From positions 1-36,305 of the forward strand of contig JANYIG010000175.1 in assembly GCA_025358765.1 (NCBI GenBank): a DNA stretch of 36,305 nt, given 5' to 3'. Position numbers and translations under genes: made by a program. Within the stretch, counting starts at the first letter, position 1. Each line of letters begins with the position of its first letter. This DNA comes from Candidatus Kapaibacterium sp. Lineage in GTDB: Bacteria > Bacteroidota > Ignavibacteria > Kapaibacteriales > UBA4661. The notes below the pieces were generated by a model that made no database searches, had not been told where the DNA came from, and saw only the letters and a list, made by a program, of their open reading frames with translations. This document shows positions 17,409-25,357 of this stretch, piece after piece.

Positions 17409-18272
17409 ATGAATAACACATACAATCTACGCATTCTTCGGCAATTTGTTTTGCTTCTGCTTTTGAGCATGAGCATTCATAAGCCTTGTACGGCAGCTGA
17501 TTCGCCCGTTGCCATTGGCTCGCCGATGTTTAGACCGCTTCGAGCAAACATCTTTGAACCGCGTGTGGGAGCGCTTTATGCAATGACCTACGGTAAAGAG
17601 GGCAACCTGCGTCTCGACATCGGCAACTCTTTAGATATGCTTGCCTTTCCGCTTTCACAACAAGCCGAACTTCGCTTTGGGGCTGATTTTTTTACATTTA
17701 CGCGCTTACGGTCGGAAGTGAATTTCCGTTTTCCTGTCGAGACGACCGATTTTTTCTTTGGCATGAATGCGTCCGTCAAAACACAGATTTCGCCGGAACT
17801 CACGTTTTCAAGCCGCTTTCGGCTGGCACATATTTCCGCACATCTGGTGGACGGCATCCCGAAGTTCGCCGATTCATCGTTTGTGTATAGCCGCGAATTT
17901 GTGGATGTTGTGGCGGCGCTGGAATGGGGATCATGGAGGGCGTATGTAGGTGCAAATGTGCTATTTCACTCAATTCCCGACAATTTCGGCGCTGTTACGC
18001 CGCAACTCGGCTTCGATGTGTTAGATTATTCTGTGCTTAGTTCTCTATTAGGTGAGAATATAGGTTTGACGGCGGGTTATGATGCAAAACTCGTCACCGC
18101 CAACGGCGTGACGACGACGGCGCAAGCCGCACAGGGCGGCATTCGCTTTGGCGCACGGCGCGGAACAGGCATTGTGTTGAATCTGCATTGGTACAACGGC
18201 AAAAGCATGCACGGCATGTTCTATAATCAGCAAGATGCTTATTGGGGCGTAGGATTTCAACTGGATTTTTGA
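17409..18272 (+). CDS. DUF1207-like envelope protein
   Basis: This 287-residue protein has a signal sequence (about 8-32, QFVLLLLLSMSIHKPCTA) and then MFRPLRANIFEPRVGALY, the segment that suggests DUF1207 (Pro-Leu-x-Ala-x-x-x-Glu-Pro-Arg near the mature N-terminus). The rest alternates short amphipathic beta strands with Phe/Tyr, for example LRFGADFFTFTRLRSEVNFRF, and ends GVGFQLDF with a C-terminal Phe, as expected of an outer-membrane beta barrel. A Cys at the signal end (HKPCTA) is not in a good lipobox. The ATG at 17409 is chosen because a possible promoter element ends at 17384, between it and the earlier in-frame start at 17382. Function is unknown, and the DUF assignment is from recall of a short motif. 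Confidence 0.65.
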   Translation: MNNTYNLRILRQFVLLLLLSMSIHKPCTAADSPVAIGSPMFRPLRANIFEPRVGALYAMTYGKEGNLRLDIGNSLDMLAFPLSQQAELRFGADFFTFTRLRSEVNFRFPVETTDFFFGMNASVKTQISPELTFSSRFRLAHISAHLVDGIPKFADSSFVYSREFVDVVAALEWGSWRAYVGANVLFHSIPDNFGAVTPQLGFDVLDYSVLSSLLGENIGLTAGYDAKLVTANGVTTTAQAAQGGIRFGARRGTGIVLNLHWYNGKSMHGMFYNQQDAYWGVGFQLDF

Positions 18273-18387
18273 GTTTGATTTTATAATGGATGCTTTTCGC
18301 GTCCAATTCTTTTACGCCTTGTGCGTTATTTCTGGCATCATATAGTTTCGTACTTCGCACATCATTTTCTGATCAGACTGAACGACA

Positions 18388-19590
18388 ATGGGTTACACAC
18401 CGCTTAATCGCTACACACAAGAAGCCGAACAGCCGCTTCGCACACGCCCGCGCACCGCTTGGTGGCTGCATTTGGGGCTGTTTATTCTAACGTTCATGTC
18501 TACCATCATGGCTGGTACAAGTTGGGCGATGCACGATTTTCAGGAGGTTGCCAACTGGGGTTACGGACTGCAATACGGTGTCTTAATTATGATGTTCCTG
18601 TCCGCGCATGAATTTGGACATTACTTCGCAGCGCGGTATCACGGCGTGGACGCGTCGCTCCCATATTTCATACCCGTTCCACCCATATTTCAAGTGCCGT
18701 TTGGAACGATGGGCGCTGTGATGAGTACGCGCAGTCCGATTACGACGCGCAAGGCACTCTTCGATATTGGTATTGCCGGACCGCTTGCGGGTTTTGTGAT
18801 GTGTGTGGCGTTTTTAATTGTAGGTATTGCAACGATGCCGCCACGCGAATCTATTTACCTTTTTCACCCTGAATACCGACTCTTTAGCGGCTCTGTGCCT
18901 GAATACGGCTTATATTTTGGCAACTCGATTTTGTATTCATTTCTTACCACCGTAATTCCAAACCCGCACGGGTTTTTGCCCCCACTCAATGAAATGTATC
19001 ATTATCCATTTTTGTGTGTAGGGTGGTTTGGTCTGTTCATTACTGCGTTAAATCTGCTTCCGGCTGGGCAACTTGATGGTGGTCATATCATGTATGCAAT
19101 GTTTGGTGACCTTCAACACAAGATTGGTCGCTGGGCTTGGCGGATTCTATTGTTATTGGGAATGGGGTCTGTATTGGGTTGGTTGCATCTGCAAATAATG
19201 TATGATTCGCCGGACGCACTCTACACATTCTTCCAGAAGATGCTCATAATGCCACTTAACTTTTTGCACATCATCGCGCCTTGGTATTATAACGCTTGGA
19301 GCGGATGGTTGTTTTGGGCATTTTTATTGCGATTTGCCTTCCGCATTCAGCATCCACCGATGGATGAGGATGAAGAGCCACTCGGAACGGGACGAATTGT
19401 ACTTGGTTGGTTGGCGGTTCTGATTTTTATAACGAGTTTTTCATTCAATGGTATCTTTCTTATCCAGCAAACCGAGCAGAACGCCATTCCGGGCGCGAAA
19501 CGCAAAGGTAATGCTGTGCAAGTAACACCAAGTAAGCCCGCTGTGAACGTCGTGAAAACTTCATCAATGCTGAATGAAAAGCTGCGATGA
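18388..19590 (+). CDS. Site-2 protease family intramembrane metalloprotease (M50)
   Basis: This 400-residue polytopic protein has the two S2P signatures: HEFGH (74-78), which supplies two zinc ligands and the catalytic Glu, and NLLPAGQLDGGH (222-233), which supplies the third ligand Asp230. Hydrophobic segments surround both motifs and continue to about residue 360, followed by a polar, basic C-terminal tail. There is no PDZ domain between the motifs, so this is not a RseP orthologue; it is closer to the plant EGY and generic bacterial M50 group. Such proteases cut transmembrane segments of regulatory proteins; the substrate is unknown. It overlaps the convergent cdsA gene by 27 bases at their 3' ends. 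Confidence 0.9.
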   Translation: MGYTPLNRYTQEAEQPLRTRPRTAWWLHLGLFILTFMSTIMAGTSWAMHDFQEVANWGYGLQYGVLIMMFLSAHEFGHYFAARYHGVDASLPYFIPVPPIFQVPFGTMGAVMSTRSPITTRKALFDIGIAGPLAGFVMCVAFLIVGIATMPPRESIYLFHPEYRLFSGSVPEYGLYFGNSILYSFLTTVIPNPHGFLPPLNEMYHYPFLCVGWFGLFITALNLLPAGQLDGGHIMYAMFGDLQHKIGRWAWRILLLLGMGSVLGWLHLQIMYDSPDALYTFFQKMLIMPLNFLHIIAPWYYNAWSGWLFWAFLLRFAFRIQHPPMDEDEEPLGTGRIVLGWLAVLIFITSFSFNGIFLIQQTEQNAIPGAKRKGNAVQVTPSKPAVNVVKTSSMLNEKLR

Positions 19591-20472
19591 AAGCAGAAAT
19601 GCTTTAATGTAGATATACACCACGGGCGCAACAAAAAGGACGCTATCAAAGCGGTCAAAAACGCCGCCGTGTCCGGGAATAATGTGGGAACTATCTTTTA
19701 CTCCCGCGTCGCGTTTGAGCAGTGATTCCACCAAATCCCCAATCTGCCCGACAATGCCGATGAGACCGCCTAAAATGACTGCATGGACAATCGGCAAAAA
19801 CGGCAAGAAGTAATGCGCCAGCGCTGCAAACCCTACCCCCGACATCAGAAAGCCAACCACTGCTCCCTCCCACGACTTATTCGGGCTGACGCGCGGAAAA
19901 AGTTTGTGCTTGCCAAACGCCTTGCCCGCAAAAAATGCTGCTGAATCGCAGATCCAAATCCCTGCAAACAGGCACATCACGAGTGTTGCACCCCAACTGT
20001 CTGCATGATTCTCTGCGCCGGAAGATGCGGAAGACATAGCTGCAACAACGCTTGGTTGCGTAAACAGCAAACGCAATTCTAACAAACTTTCCATAAACAG
20101 TGCAATGTAGAACACGCCAAACACTGTTGCCGCACTGTTCAAAAGCGGTGAAGGTTTGTTGCGCCAAAGCTCGACTGATAGCACCGTCAGTACAAACAAC
20201 GTCAATAGGGCGTTAAGCACAAAACCACTCGTGGCAGGAGCAAAAGCATTTTCGCAAAATATGTATGCGCCAAGCAGCAAGCACCACGCAAAACCTAACG
20301 CGCGAATCGGATGAGAAGATTTACGCTCTGCTAAATCATATAATTCCTTGAGTGCGAGTACCGCAATAAGCTGAACGAACAAAAAGAATAGCCAGCCGCC
20401 TTGCAGAATGATAAATATTACCGCCGGAATGCCGACAAGCCCAACCAGAATACGTGTGGTTGTGTTACTCAT
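19564..20472 (-). CDS. cdsA: Phosphatidate cytidylyltransferase
   Basis: This 302-residue integral membrane enzyme makes CDP-diacylglycerol from phosphatidic acid and CTP, the branch point of phospholipid synthesis. About eight hydrophobic segments are visible. The cytosolic catalytic signature SLLKRDAGVKDSSHIIPGHG and on to DRFD (250-276) matches the CDS-family pattern S-x-x-K-R-x4-K-D-x-x-x-x-x-P-G-H-G-G-x-x-D-R-x-D. The upstream CDSAAFFAGKAFGKHKLFPRVSPNKSWEG block (175-203) is also typical; its Asp and Lys are conserved in the family. The last 27 bases overlap the end of the convergent site-2 protease gene. In many bacteria cdsA sits in line with an M50 protease (rseP), but here the neighbour is PDZ-less and convergent. 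Confidence 0.95.
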   Translation of the reverse strand: MSNTTTRILVGLVGIPAVIFIILQGGWLFFLFVQLIAVLALKELYDLAERKSSHPIRALGFAWCLLLGAYIFCENAFAPATSGFVLNALLTLFVLTVLSVELWRNKPSPLLNSAATVFGVFYIALFMESLLELRLLFTQPSVVAAMSSASSGAENHADSWGATLVMCLFAGIWICDSAAFFAGKAFGKHKLFPRVSPNKSWEGAVVGFLMSGVGFAALAHYFLPFLPIVHAVILGGLIGIVGQIGDLVESLLKRDAGVKDSSHIIPGHGGVFDRFDSVLFVAPVVYIYIKAFLLSSQLFIQH

Positions 20473-20507
20473 AAAGGAAAAAGTTTTGAGTGTGTAAATT
20501 ATTTCTT

Positions 20508-20519
20508 CTTGAATTCAAG
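20508..20519. repeat. 12-bp palindrome, copy 1
   Basis: A perfect palindrome CTTGAATTCAAG lies 36 bases upstream of cdsA in the divergent region toward the metallophosphoesterase gene. The same palindrome within a shared 15-base match (TTCTTGAATTCAAGC) recurs at 35230-35241. It is operator-like in form, but no regulator is known. Confidence 0.35.
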
Positions 20520-20528
20520 CGTTTTTGG

Positions 20529-20547
20529 AACAATTTAGCAAATTGTT
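20529..20547. promoter_or_regulatory. Operator-like inverted repeat
   Basis: AACAATTT and AAATTGTT are perfect 8-bp arms around AGC, placed between the divergent cdsA (start 20472) and metallophosphoesterase (start 20625) genes. The spacing suits a dimeric DNA-binding protein. The regulator is unknown. Confidence 0.35.
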
Positions 20548-20624
20548 GCGTCTTTTAGACTAATTATGCTAATGCGTTTGTATCGTCGAATTTTTCAATC
20601 CTTTGTTCATCAATTTTCTACTTA

Positions 20625-22049
20625 ATGACCCCAGAACTCTCATTATCAGTCCGCCTTGTGGTGTTTTCGCTCGTCGTTCTTTTTGTTGAATGCACAATGG
20701 ATATCTACGTGCTTAACTCATGGCGGCGCTTTGTGCGAGTGAATATGCGAACGATAGATGGCGGAATTTCTCGGTGGTTTTCCTCAGCATGGTGGTATCG
20801 CATACCAATAGCGATTGCATTTTTGATGATTTTCGTCTTCCCTATTACACTGTGGATGCGCCAAACGCAAAGCCACCCATCAGTTCTCAACCGCGCTTTA
20901 CATATTGCCCTGGCGGTATGGTACATGCCCAAACTACCAATGTGTCTATTCCTGTTGGGAAGAGATGCTGCTCGCCTTTTGCGTCGTCTTTGGCAACATT
21001 TTATGCCCATGTTCATTGCAAATTTATGGCTATTGCTGGATTTCTGGCGAAATGTTCTTGTGAAGCGAATTCCACGCCTTGAACGTTACCTCTCACCACG
21101 CCAATCACACCTTTCCGAAAATCGTCGTGCTTTTTTGCGGAAAAGTCTTGCAGCAAGCGGTATAGTAGGTACATGGGCGCTGGCAGCAGCACCCGTGGCG
21201 GCGCTTGGCTACAATATGTGGGACATCATGTATAATTTTCAGGTACACCGTGTGACGATTGCACTTCAGAATCTTCCTCGCCAATTCGATGGAGTAACGA
21301 TTGCCCAACTTTCAGACCTACATGCTAGTTCGCTTTGGTCGGACAGACCGCTTCAGGAGATGCGCCGCATCACGCACGACCTTAAGCCTGATATGATTGT
21401 GGTTACTGGTGATTGGGTGAATTTTCGGGCGAACGAATTACCAATCCTCATCCCTGAAATCACGAACCTTTGTGGAAAAAATGGCAAGCGTGGCAGTTTT
21501 TATACTGCTCCACTTGGCGTATTTGGCTCGCTCGGAAACCATGACCATTATGCCCATGCAGTAGATATTGATGATATCATTGCCGGCATTCGCAGCACGG
21601 GTGTCGATTTGTTAGTGAATGAAAACCATGTTTTTTCGGTAGATGGTGGTATAATACAGCTTGGTGGCAATGATAACGTTGGACTGCGCCAGAACTACGG
21701 CGATTTAACGAAAACATTATCGGGGCTGTCACCTGAGTATCCAACAATTCTCATGGCACACGATCCAACGCTTTGGGACAAACAAGTACGTGGTTTTCAG
21801 CCGAATGGCATTACAGTGGATTTGATGTTAGCTGGACACACACACGGCGGGCAGATGGGTGTGCGAGTAGCCGACTGGGAACTTAGTCCAGCAATGTTTT
21901 TATATAGGCAGTGGGCGGGTCTGTACGTCGATAGGGAGATAAACCCACGTCAATACGTCTATGTAAATCGGGGTATTGGTACGACAGGCATTCCAGCAAG
22001 AATAGGTATTCCGCCAGAGATTACACTCATTACGCTGCAAAAGGCATAA
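20625..22049 (+). CDS. Membrane-anchored metallophosphoesterase (YkuE/YaeI-like)
   Basis: This 474-residue protein has an N-terminal membrane part of about four hydrophobic segments (residues 8-30, 58-76, 92-112, 126-142), a basic linker ENRRAFLRKSLAASG that leads into a fifth hydrophobic segment (172-200), and a C-terminal calcineurin-type phosphoesterase domain (about 222-474). Metal-ligand motifs are SDLH (230-233), GD (262-263), GNHD (304-307), AHD (378-380) and GHTHGG (404-409). The RRAFLRKS sequence is twin-arginine-like but lies internally, so Tat export is doubtful. Relatives include UDP-diacylglucosamine-type hydrolases and YkuE; the substrate is unknown. Residues upstream of the linker are an unusual extension compared with YkuE, which has only the leader and the enzyme. 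Confidence 0.88.
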   Translation: MTPELSLSVRLVVFSLVVLFVECTMDIYVLNSWRRFVRVNMRTIDGGISRWFSSAWWYRIPIAIAFLMIFVFPITLWMRQTQSHPSVLNRALHIALAVWYMPKLPMCLFLLGRDAARLLRRLWQHFMPMFIANLWLLLDFWRNVLVKRIPRLERYLSPRQSHLSENRRAFLRKSLAASGIVGTWALAAAPVAALGYNMWDIMYNFQVHRVTIALQNLPRQFDGVTIAQLSDLHASSLWSDRPLQEMRRITHDLKPDMIVVTGDWVNFRANELPILIPEITNLCGKNGKRGSFYTAPLGVFGSLGNHDHYAHAVDIDDIIAGIRSTGVDLLVNENHVFSVDGGIIQLGGNDNVGLRQNYGDLTKTLSGLSPEYPTILMAHDPTLWDKQVRGFQPNGITVDLMLAGHTHGGQMGVRVADWELSPAMFLYRQWAGLYVDREINPRQYVYVNRGIGTTGIPARIGIPPEITLITLQKA

Positions 22050-22069
22050 GGCTTGCTTTTCCGAGTGTG

Positions 22070-22504
22070 TCACTCTCGCAATCGTGTACGGAGCAACGTT
22101 CGGGAGCCGTTCTCAGTTTGGATGAACTCTGCCGCGTCCATCAGCGAACGCATGAGGAATACACCACGTCCGCAATCTCTCATAATGTTTTCCGGGGCAA
22201 GCGGATCGGGAAGATCGTCGGGATTGAAGCCTTCGCCATTATCATCTACAATAAGCGTCAGCATCTCACTCTCAATTGTTGCTATAATCACCACGTTCTT
22301 GGATTCGTCGCGCTTGTTACCATGAACAATAGCATTGTTCACGCCTTCTGTGAGCGCGATGATCGCGTTGTGGTAGCGAGTTGAATCTATCCCGCTTTCT
22401 TTGACGAATTCCGCCAAAAACGGCTCGACAAAACGGAGATTTTTTGTATTGCTCTGGAGCGTAAGAACCTGTTGCATAATCGTTAAGGTCATCGTTGTAA
22501 TCAT
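22070..22504 (-). CDS. RsbW-like anti-sigma factor / serine kinase (HATPase)
   Basis: This 144-residue GHKL ATPase domain has the N-box EGVNNA (53-58), G1 box DDNGEGF (87-93) and G2 box GRGVFLM (112-118). The layout TEGVNNAIVHGN and LRTRL at the end fits RsbW/SpoIIAB-type kinases that bind a sigma factor and phosphorylate an anti-sigma-factor antagonist. No STAS-domain partner or sigma factor lies beside it, so its target is unknown. The start could be ATG at 22504, 22492 or 22477, with little sequence evidence to separate them. Its stop lies 20 bases from that of the convergent metallophosphoesterase. Confidence 0.88.
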   Translation of the reverse strand: MITTMTLTIMQQVLTLQSNTKNLRFVEPFLAEFVKESGIDSTRYHNAIIALTEGVNNAIVHGNKRDESKNVVIIATIESEMLTLIVDDNGEGFNPDDLPDPLAPENIMRDCGRGVFLMRSLMDAAEFIQTENGSRTLLRTRLRE

Positions 22505-22578
22505 GGCGAGGCAAGGAATGACGGTCTTTCAAGGCTTACTTGTCGTTCATTGTATCTTCAATTAGTTTTCGTAATTCT

Positions 22579-24588
22579 TCATAAAGGCAGCGTAGCCGAA
22601 AGAAACAGATTAGGCGTTTGCCGCAAGAGTATTCCCTTATCGAATTGAAACTCATACCATCCGTTCAATCGCACAACCGTACCCGAGGCAAAAGAGCATT
22701 CTATCACGGTTTCCGGTCCGATAATCTGATTTTGCACTCCGGGTATGCGAAGCGCTGGATTTGCTCCACGTTGCGAAAGCGCGTAATAACGCCCACCCAC
22801 GCCCACGCGAATTTGATTGACAGCTTTGCTGCTAAGGTTTGGAGCGCTCACACCCGAAACACTCGAAGGCGTTACAAACACCAAAATCCGCGCAAAGGCT
22901 TCATAGTTTCGGTCGCGCACAAGTTCGGAAAATTCACCCCACCGAAACTCACCTCGCTCAAAATACCGAAATATAAAACGAGATTCAATAGTCGTATTCG
23001 ATTCTCTTCCAACATGCCACACAAGCGAGTCACGATACTGTATTTGCCGAAAACTAAAGCTCTGAGAAGCGTTCGCGATGTCCTCAAAATCAAAGCTGGT
23101 ATAGTTCGCCAAAAGCTCGAACTGCGGGTGTGCCGAAAAACCCTCCGATGCATAGACAAACGACGGCGCGAGTTTGAAAATCCTATTCCAGTTATTTTGA
23201 GCACTACGCTGCGCTTTAATAAATACCAAATGCACTAATCTGGCTTCGGCAAAGAGTGTGCCAGAAAATATTGATGAAAAATGGTGCGTGTACGAAGTAT
23301 TGGTGGTTAGAAAAAGTTCGTCGCGGTCGTCATAGTTTATGGGGCTGGGCGTATCATAGCGCAGCAGCGATGACGAGAACTCAAATTTCAAGGTGTCGGC
23401 ACGGAATAGATTCCACGTGGATTGCGCCACGAGCGAGGTTCGCACGGAAATATTGTCGCGCTGTTTTTCGGCAGAACGGAGCGTTTGTAAATCGGCATCG
23501 GTAATTCTGAAGCGCTCGTCAACGGCATTGACTTCATCTCGTGAGTCAATCGTCAACCCAAGTGAATGAGTACTGCCGTCGAACGTCGCCCTCAAAACAC
23601 CACTTACGGAAAATCGCACTTGATCCACATTGCGTCGCACCGAGGTGAAAAATACTTGGTCAACAGCGTCGCGGTAAAAACGCCCAATCGTCCAATCCTC
23701 AAAATAGCCTTGAACATCGGCATCTACCCCTTTGAACAATGGAATTGTTGCTCGCGCATTCAAACGCAAGAGCCGCTCCGTACGAGTTTCCACCGAAGGC
23801 GCAGCCTGCTTGAGGTTTCCCGCTTGGTCAGTACCTGCTACAAACGTATAAAATTCGCGTTGCAGCGTGGCATATTGCGTACTGAATTCTAACTGCCCAC
23901 CGCCTTCAAACGTCCGTGCAAGACCCACTTTGAGATTTGTCTGAGCATTCGTACGGCTGTTAGCAAGTGCCGAATATGCTGTTTGCACATCGGCATTCAG
24001 CAAATATTCCTCAAATCGCTGATTTTGTAAACTGGCATTGCCATTTAGACTCAAACCTCGATCCACAATTCCAAGCTGCTCGTTATATTCGCCGCCCACC
24101 GCGGCTGTCATTTTTAAGTTCTCAATCGGTCGGTATTGCGCTCCGCCACTCACAGTGAATTGCTGTAAACGGTTCAAGCCAATGGCTCGCGTATCGGCAG
24201 AAATTATCGCAGTGTTTGCAAGAAGCAGCGATAGATTGGAACTGAGCGGCAGGTCATAACGAAGAAATAAATCTTCATCGTCTCGTGTGGCAGGTGTAGA
24301 TGTGCGAATCGTACTTCTCCTATATTGTTGGCGCACAAGCAGGCTTCCAAGCGGCAACGTAAATGCGCCGTTCAGGTCAGCGCGAAAAAGAAACGTATTG
24401 ACAAGTTTATCCATTCCAAACCGCAGTATCGGCGGCGCAGAGAGGAGTGTCAGCGTAGAATCTGCATTGACCGCATTCAAACTCGGTGCTTGAGCAAAAG
24501 CTGTTGTTGCCACATTGAGCCATGCAGCTACCGCAACCATGCCCCAAAGCAGTAATGGTAGGGGTTTGGATGAAAAACAATGGTGCAT
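22579..24588 (-). CDS. Unknown outer-membrane beta-barrel protein (669 aa)
   Basis: I do not recognise this family. It has a signal peptide (about 1-32, LPLLLWGMVAVAAWLNVATT and then AFAQA). The mature part is a long run of amphipathic strands with alternating charged and aromatic residues, for example LKMTAAVGGEYNEQLGIVDRGLSLNGNASL and GGQLEFSTQYATLQREFYTF-like segments. It ends FLSATLPL without the usual terminal aromatic residue. No plug domain, TonB box or OmpA domain is seen. The repeated strand pairs and about 640 mature residues would suit a barrel of 20 or more strands. Genes on either side are the RsbW-like kinase and the 222-aa protein, and neither suggests a function. Confidence 0.65.
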   Translation of the reverse strand: MHHCFSSKPLPLLLWGMVAVAAWLNVATTAFAQAPSLNAVNADSTLTLLSAPPILRFGMDKLVNTFLFRADLNGAFTLPLGSLLVRQQYRRSTIRTSTPATRDDEDLFLRYDLPLSSNLSLLLANTAIISADTRAIGLNRLQQFTVSGGAQYRPIENLKMTAAVGGEYNEQLGIVDRGLSLNGNASLQNQRFEEYLLNADVQTAYSALANSRTNAQTNLKVGLARTFEGGGQLEFSTQYATLQREFYTFVAGTDQAGNLKQAAPSVETRTERLLRLNARATIPLFKGVDADVQGYFEDWTIGRFYRDAVDQVFFTSVRRNVDQVRFSVSGVLRATFDGSTHSLGLTIDSRDEVNAVDERFRITDADLQTLRSAEKQRDNISVRTSLVAQSTWNLFRADTLKFEFSSSLLRYDTPSPINYDDRDELFLTTNTSYTHHFSSIFSGTLFAEARLVHLVFIKAQRSAQNNWNRIFKLAPSFVYASEGFSAHPQFELLANYTSFDFEDIANASQSFSFRQIQYRDSLVWHVGRESNTTIESRFIFRYFERGEFRWGEFSELVRDRNYEAFARILVFVTPSSVSGVSAPNLSSKAVNQIRVGVGGRYYALSQRGANPALRIPGVQNQIIGPETVIECSFASGTVVRLNGWYEFQFDKGILLRQTPNLFLSATLPL

Positions 24589-24688
24589 GTTATTCCCTTT
24601 CGTATTCTACACTCCTCGTTTTCGGCTGCTGACTTCTTGGTCGCTTATCGAATGGATCAGAAAACCCTCATCAATCCGGCGAAAGAGA

Positions 24689-25357
24689 TTAAAACTCAAG
24701 AAAATCCGACATACCCTCCCGTGTGGCAGCGTAGCGCAATAAACCATCTTCCACAAGTTGCATAGCGGTTTTTTTCGCCTCTTCAACGGAAATACGGTAT
24801 AGATATGCAAAGCGCCAAATGTCAATCGGTGCGCGGCGGATTTCAAGCGTGAGGATTTGTGTGAGCGAGAGTTCCTGTTGTGCCTCTACCCGTCCCAACG
24901 AAGCATCCACAAAAGGCAGAGACTCTTCAGCATTAAAATTTTTGATGGAGAAGTAAAAATTGGGCTGCGTTACGAGGTCGCAAATCGGAAATCCTCTGTC
25001 TTCTTGCAACAAATCCGGCAAAAGCGCAATTCCAACGAAATATGGGTCGTGAGTTCGAGAAATGTCATTGTTTTTTTGGTCATGAGGCATTGGGCTTGCC
25101 TCCGTATCGGTGTTATCGCTCCAAAGGTCGTCCCACACATCCGGGGCGTGAACACGCAGCCAGTCGAAAAAATGAACATCGTGTTCTGGAAGGCGCATCA
25201 ATACATTTGCACCAAATTCGGATGCTACTGATTTTGCCTGTTCTGGCGTGATATTTGCCATCATCTCGCGTGGAAAGTTTACGAATCCGCGCTCCGCGAC
25301 TTGTGTGCGAACGTAATCGAACAGAAATTGATTGGTCATGATAGTTGGTGTTGTCAC
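24689..25357 (-). CDS. Conserved-looking hypothetical protein (222 aa)
   Basis: I do not recognise this family. No signal peptide or membrane segment is visible, so it should be cytoplasmic. It is rich in Asp/Glu, with a central polar stretch (SDNTDTEASPMPHDQKNND). The C-terminal 70 residues (LSLTQILTLEIRRAPIDIWR, then AYLYRISVEEAKKTAMQLVEDGLLRY) look like a winged-helix-type helix-turn-helix, an inference from helix pattern alone. The frame opens with a GTG at 25357 whose last two bases overlap the TGA of the giant cargo gene, and the first ATG is at 25339. Either suggests translational coupling to the upstream gene, but the partner's export by T9SS makes a joint function unclear. Confidence 0.6.
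   Translation of the reverse strand: MTTPTIMTNQFLFDYVRTQVAERGFVNFPREMMANITPEQAKSVASEFGANVLMRLPEHDVHFFDWLRVHAPDVWDDLWSDNTDTEASPMPHDQKNNDISRTHDPYFVGIALLPDLLQEDRGFPICDLVTQPNFYFSIKNFNAEESLPFVDASLGRVEAQQELSLTQILTLEIRRAPIDIWRFAYLYRISVEEAKKTAMQLVEDGLLRYAATREGMSDFLEF

Noticed and set aside
22070-22504. RsbW-like protein as a histidine kinase fragment
   Set aside because: The short single-domain length and lack of a dimerisation helix fit the RsbW/SpoIIAB group better.
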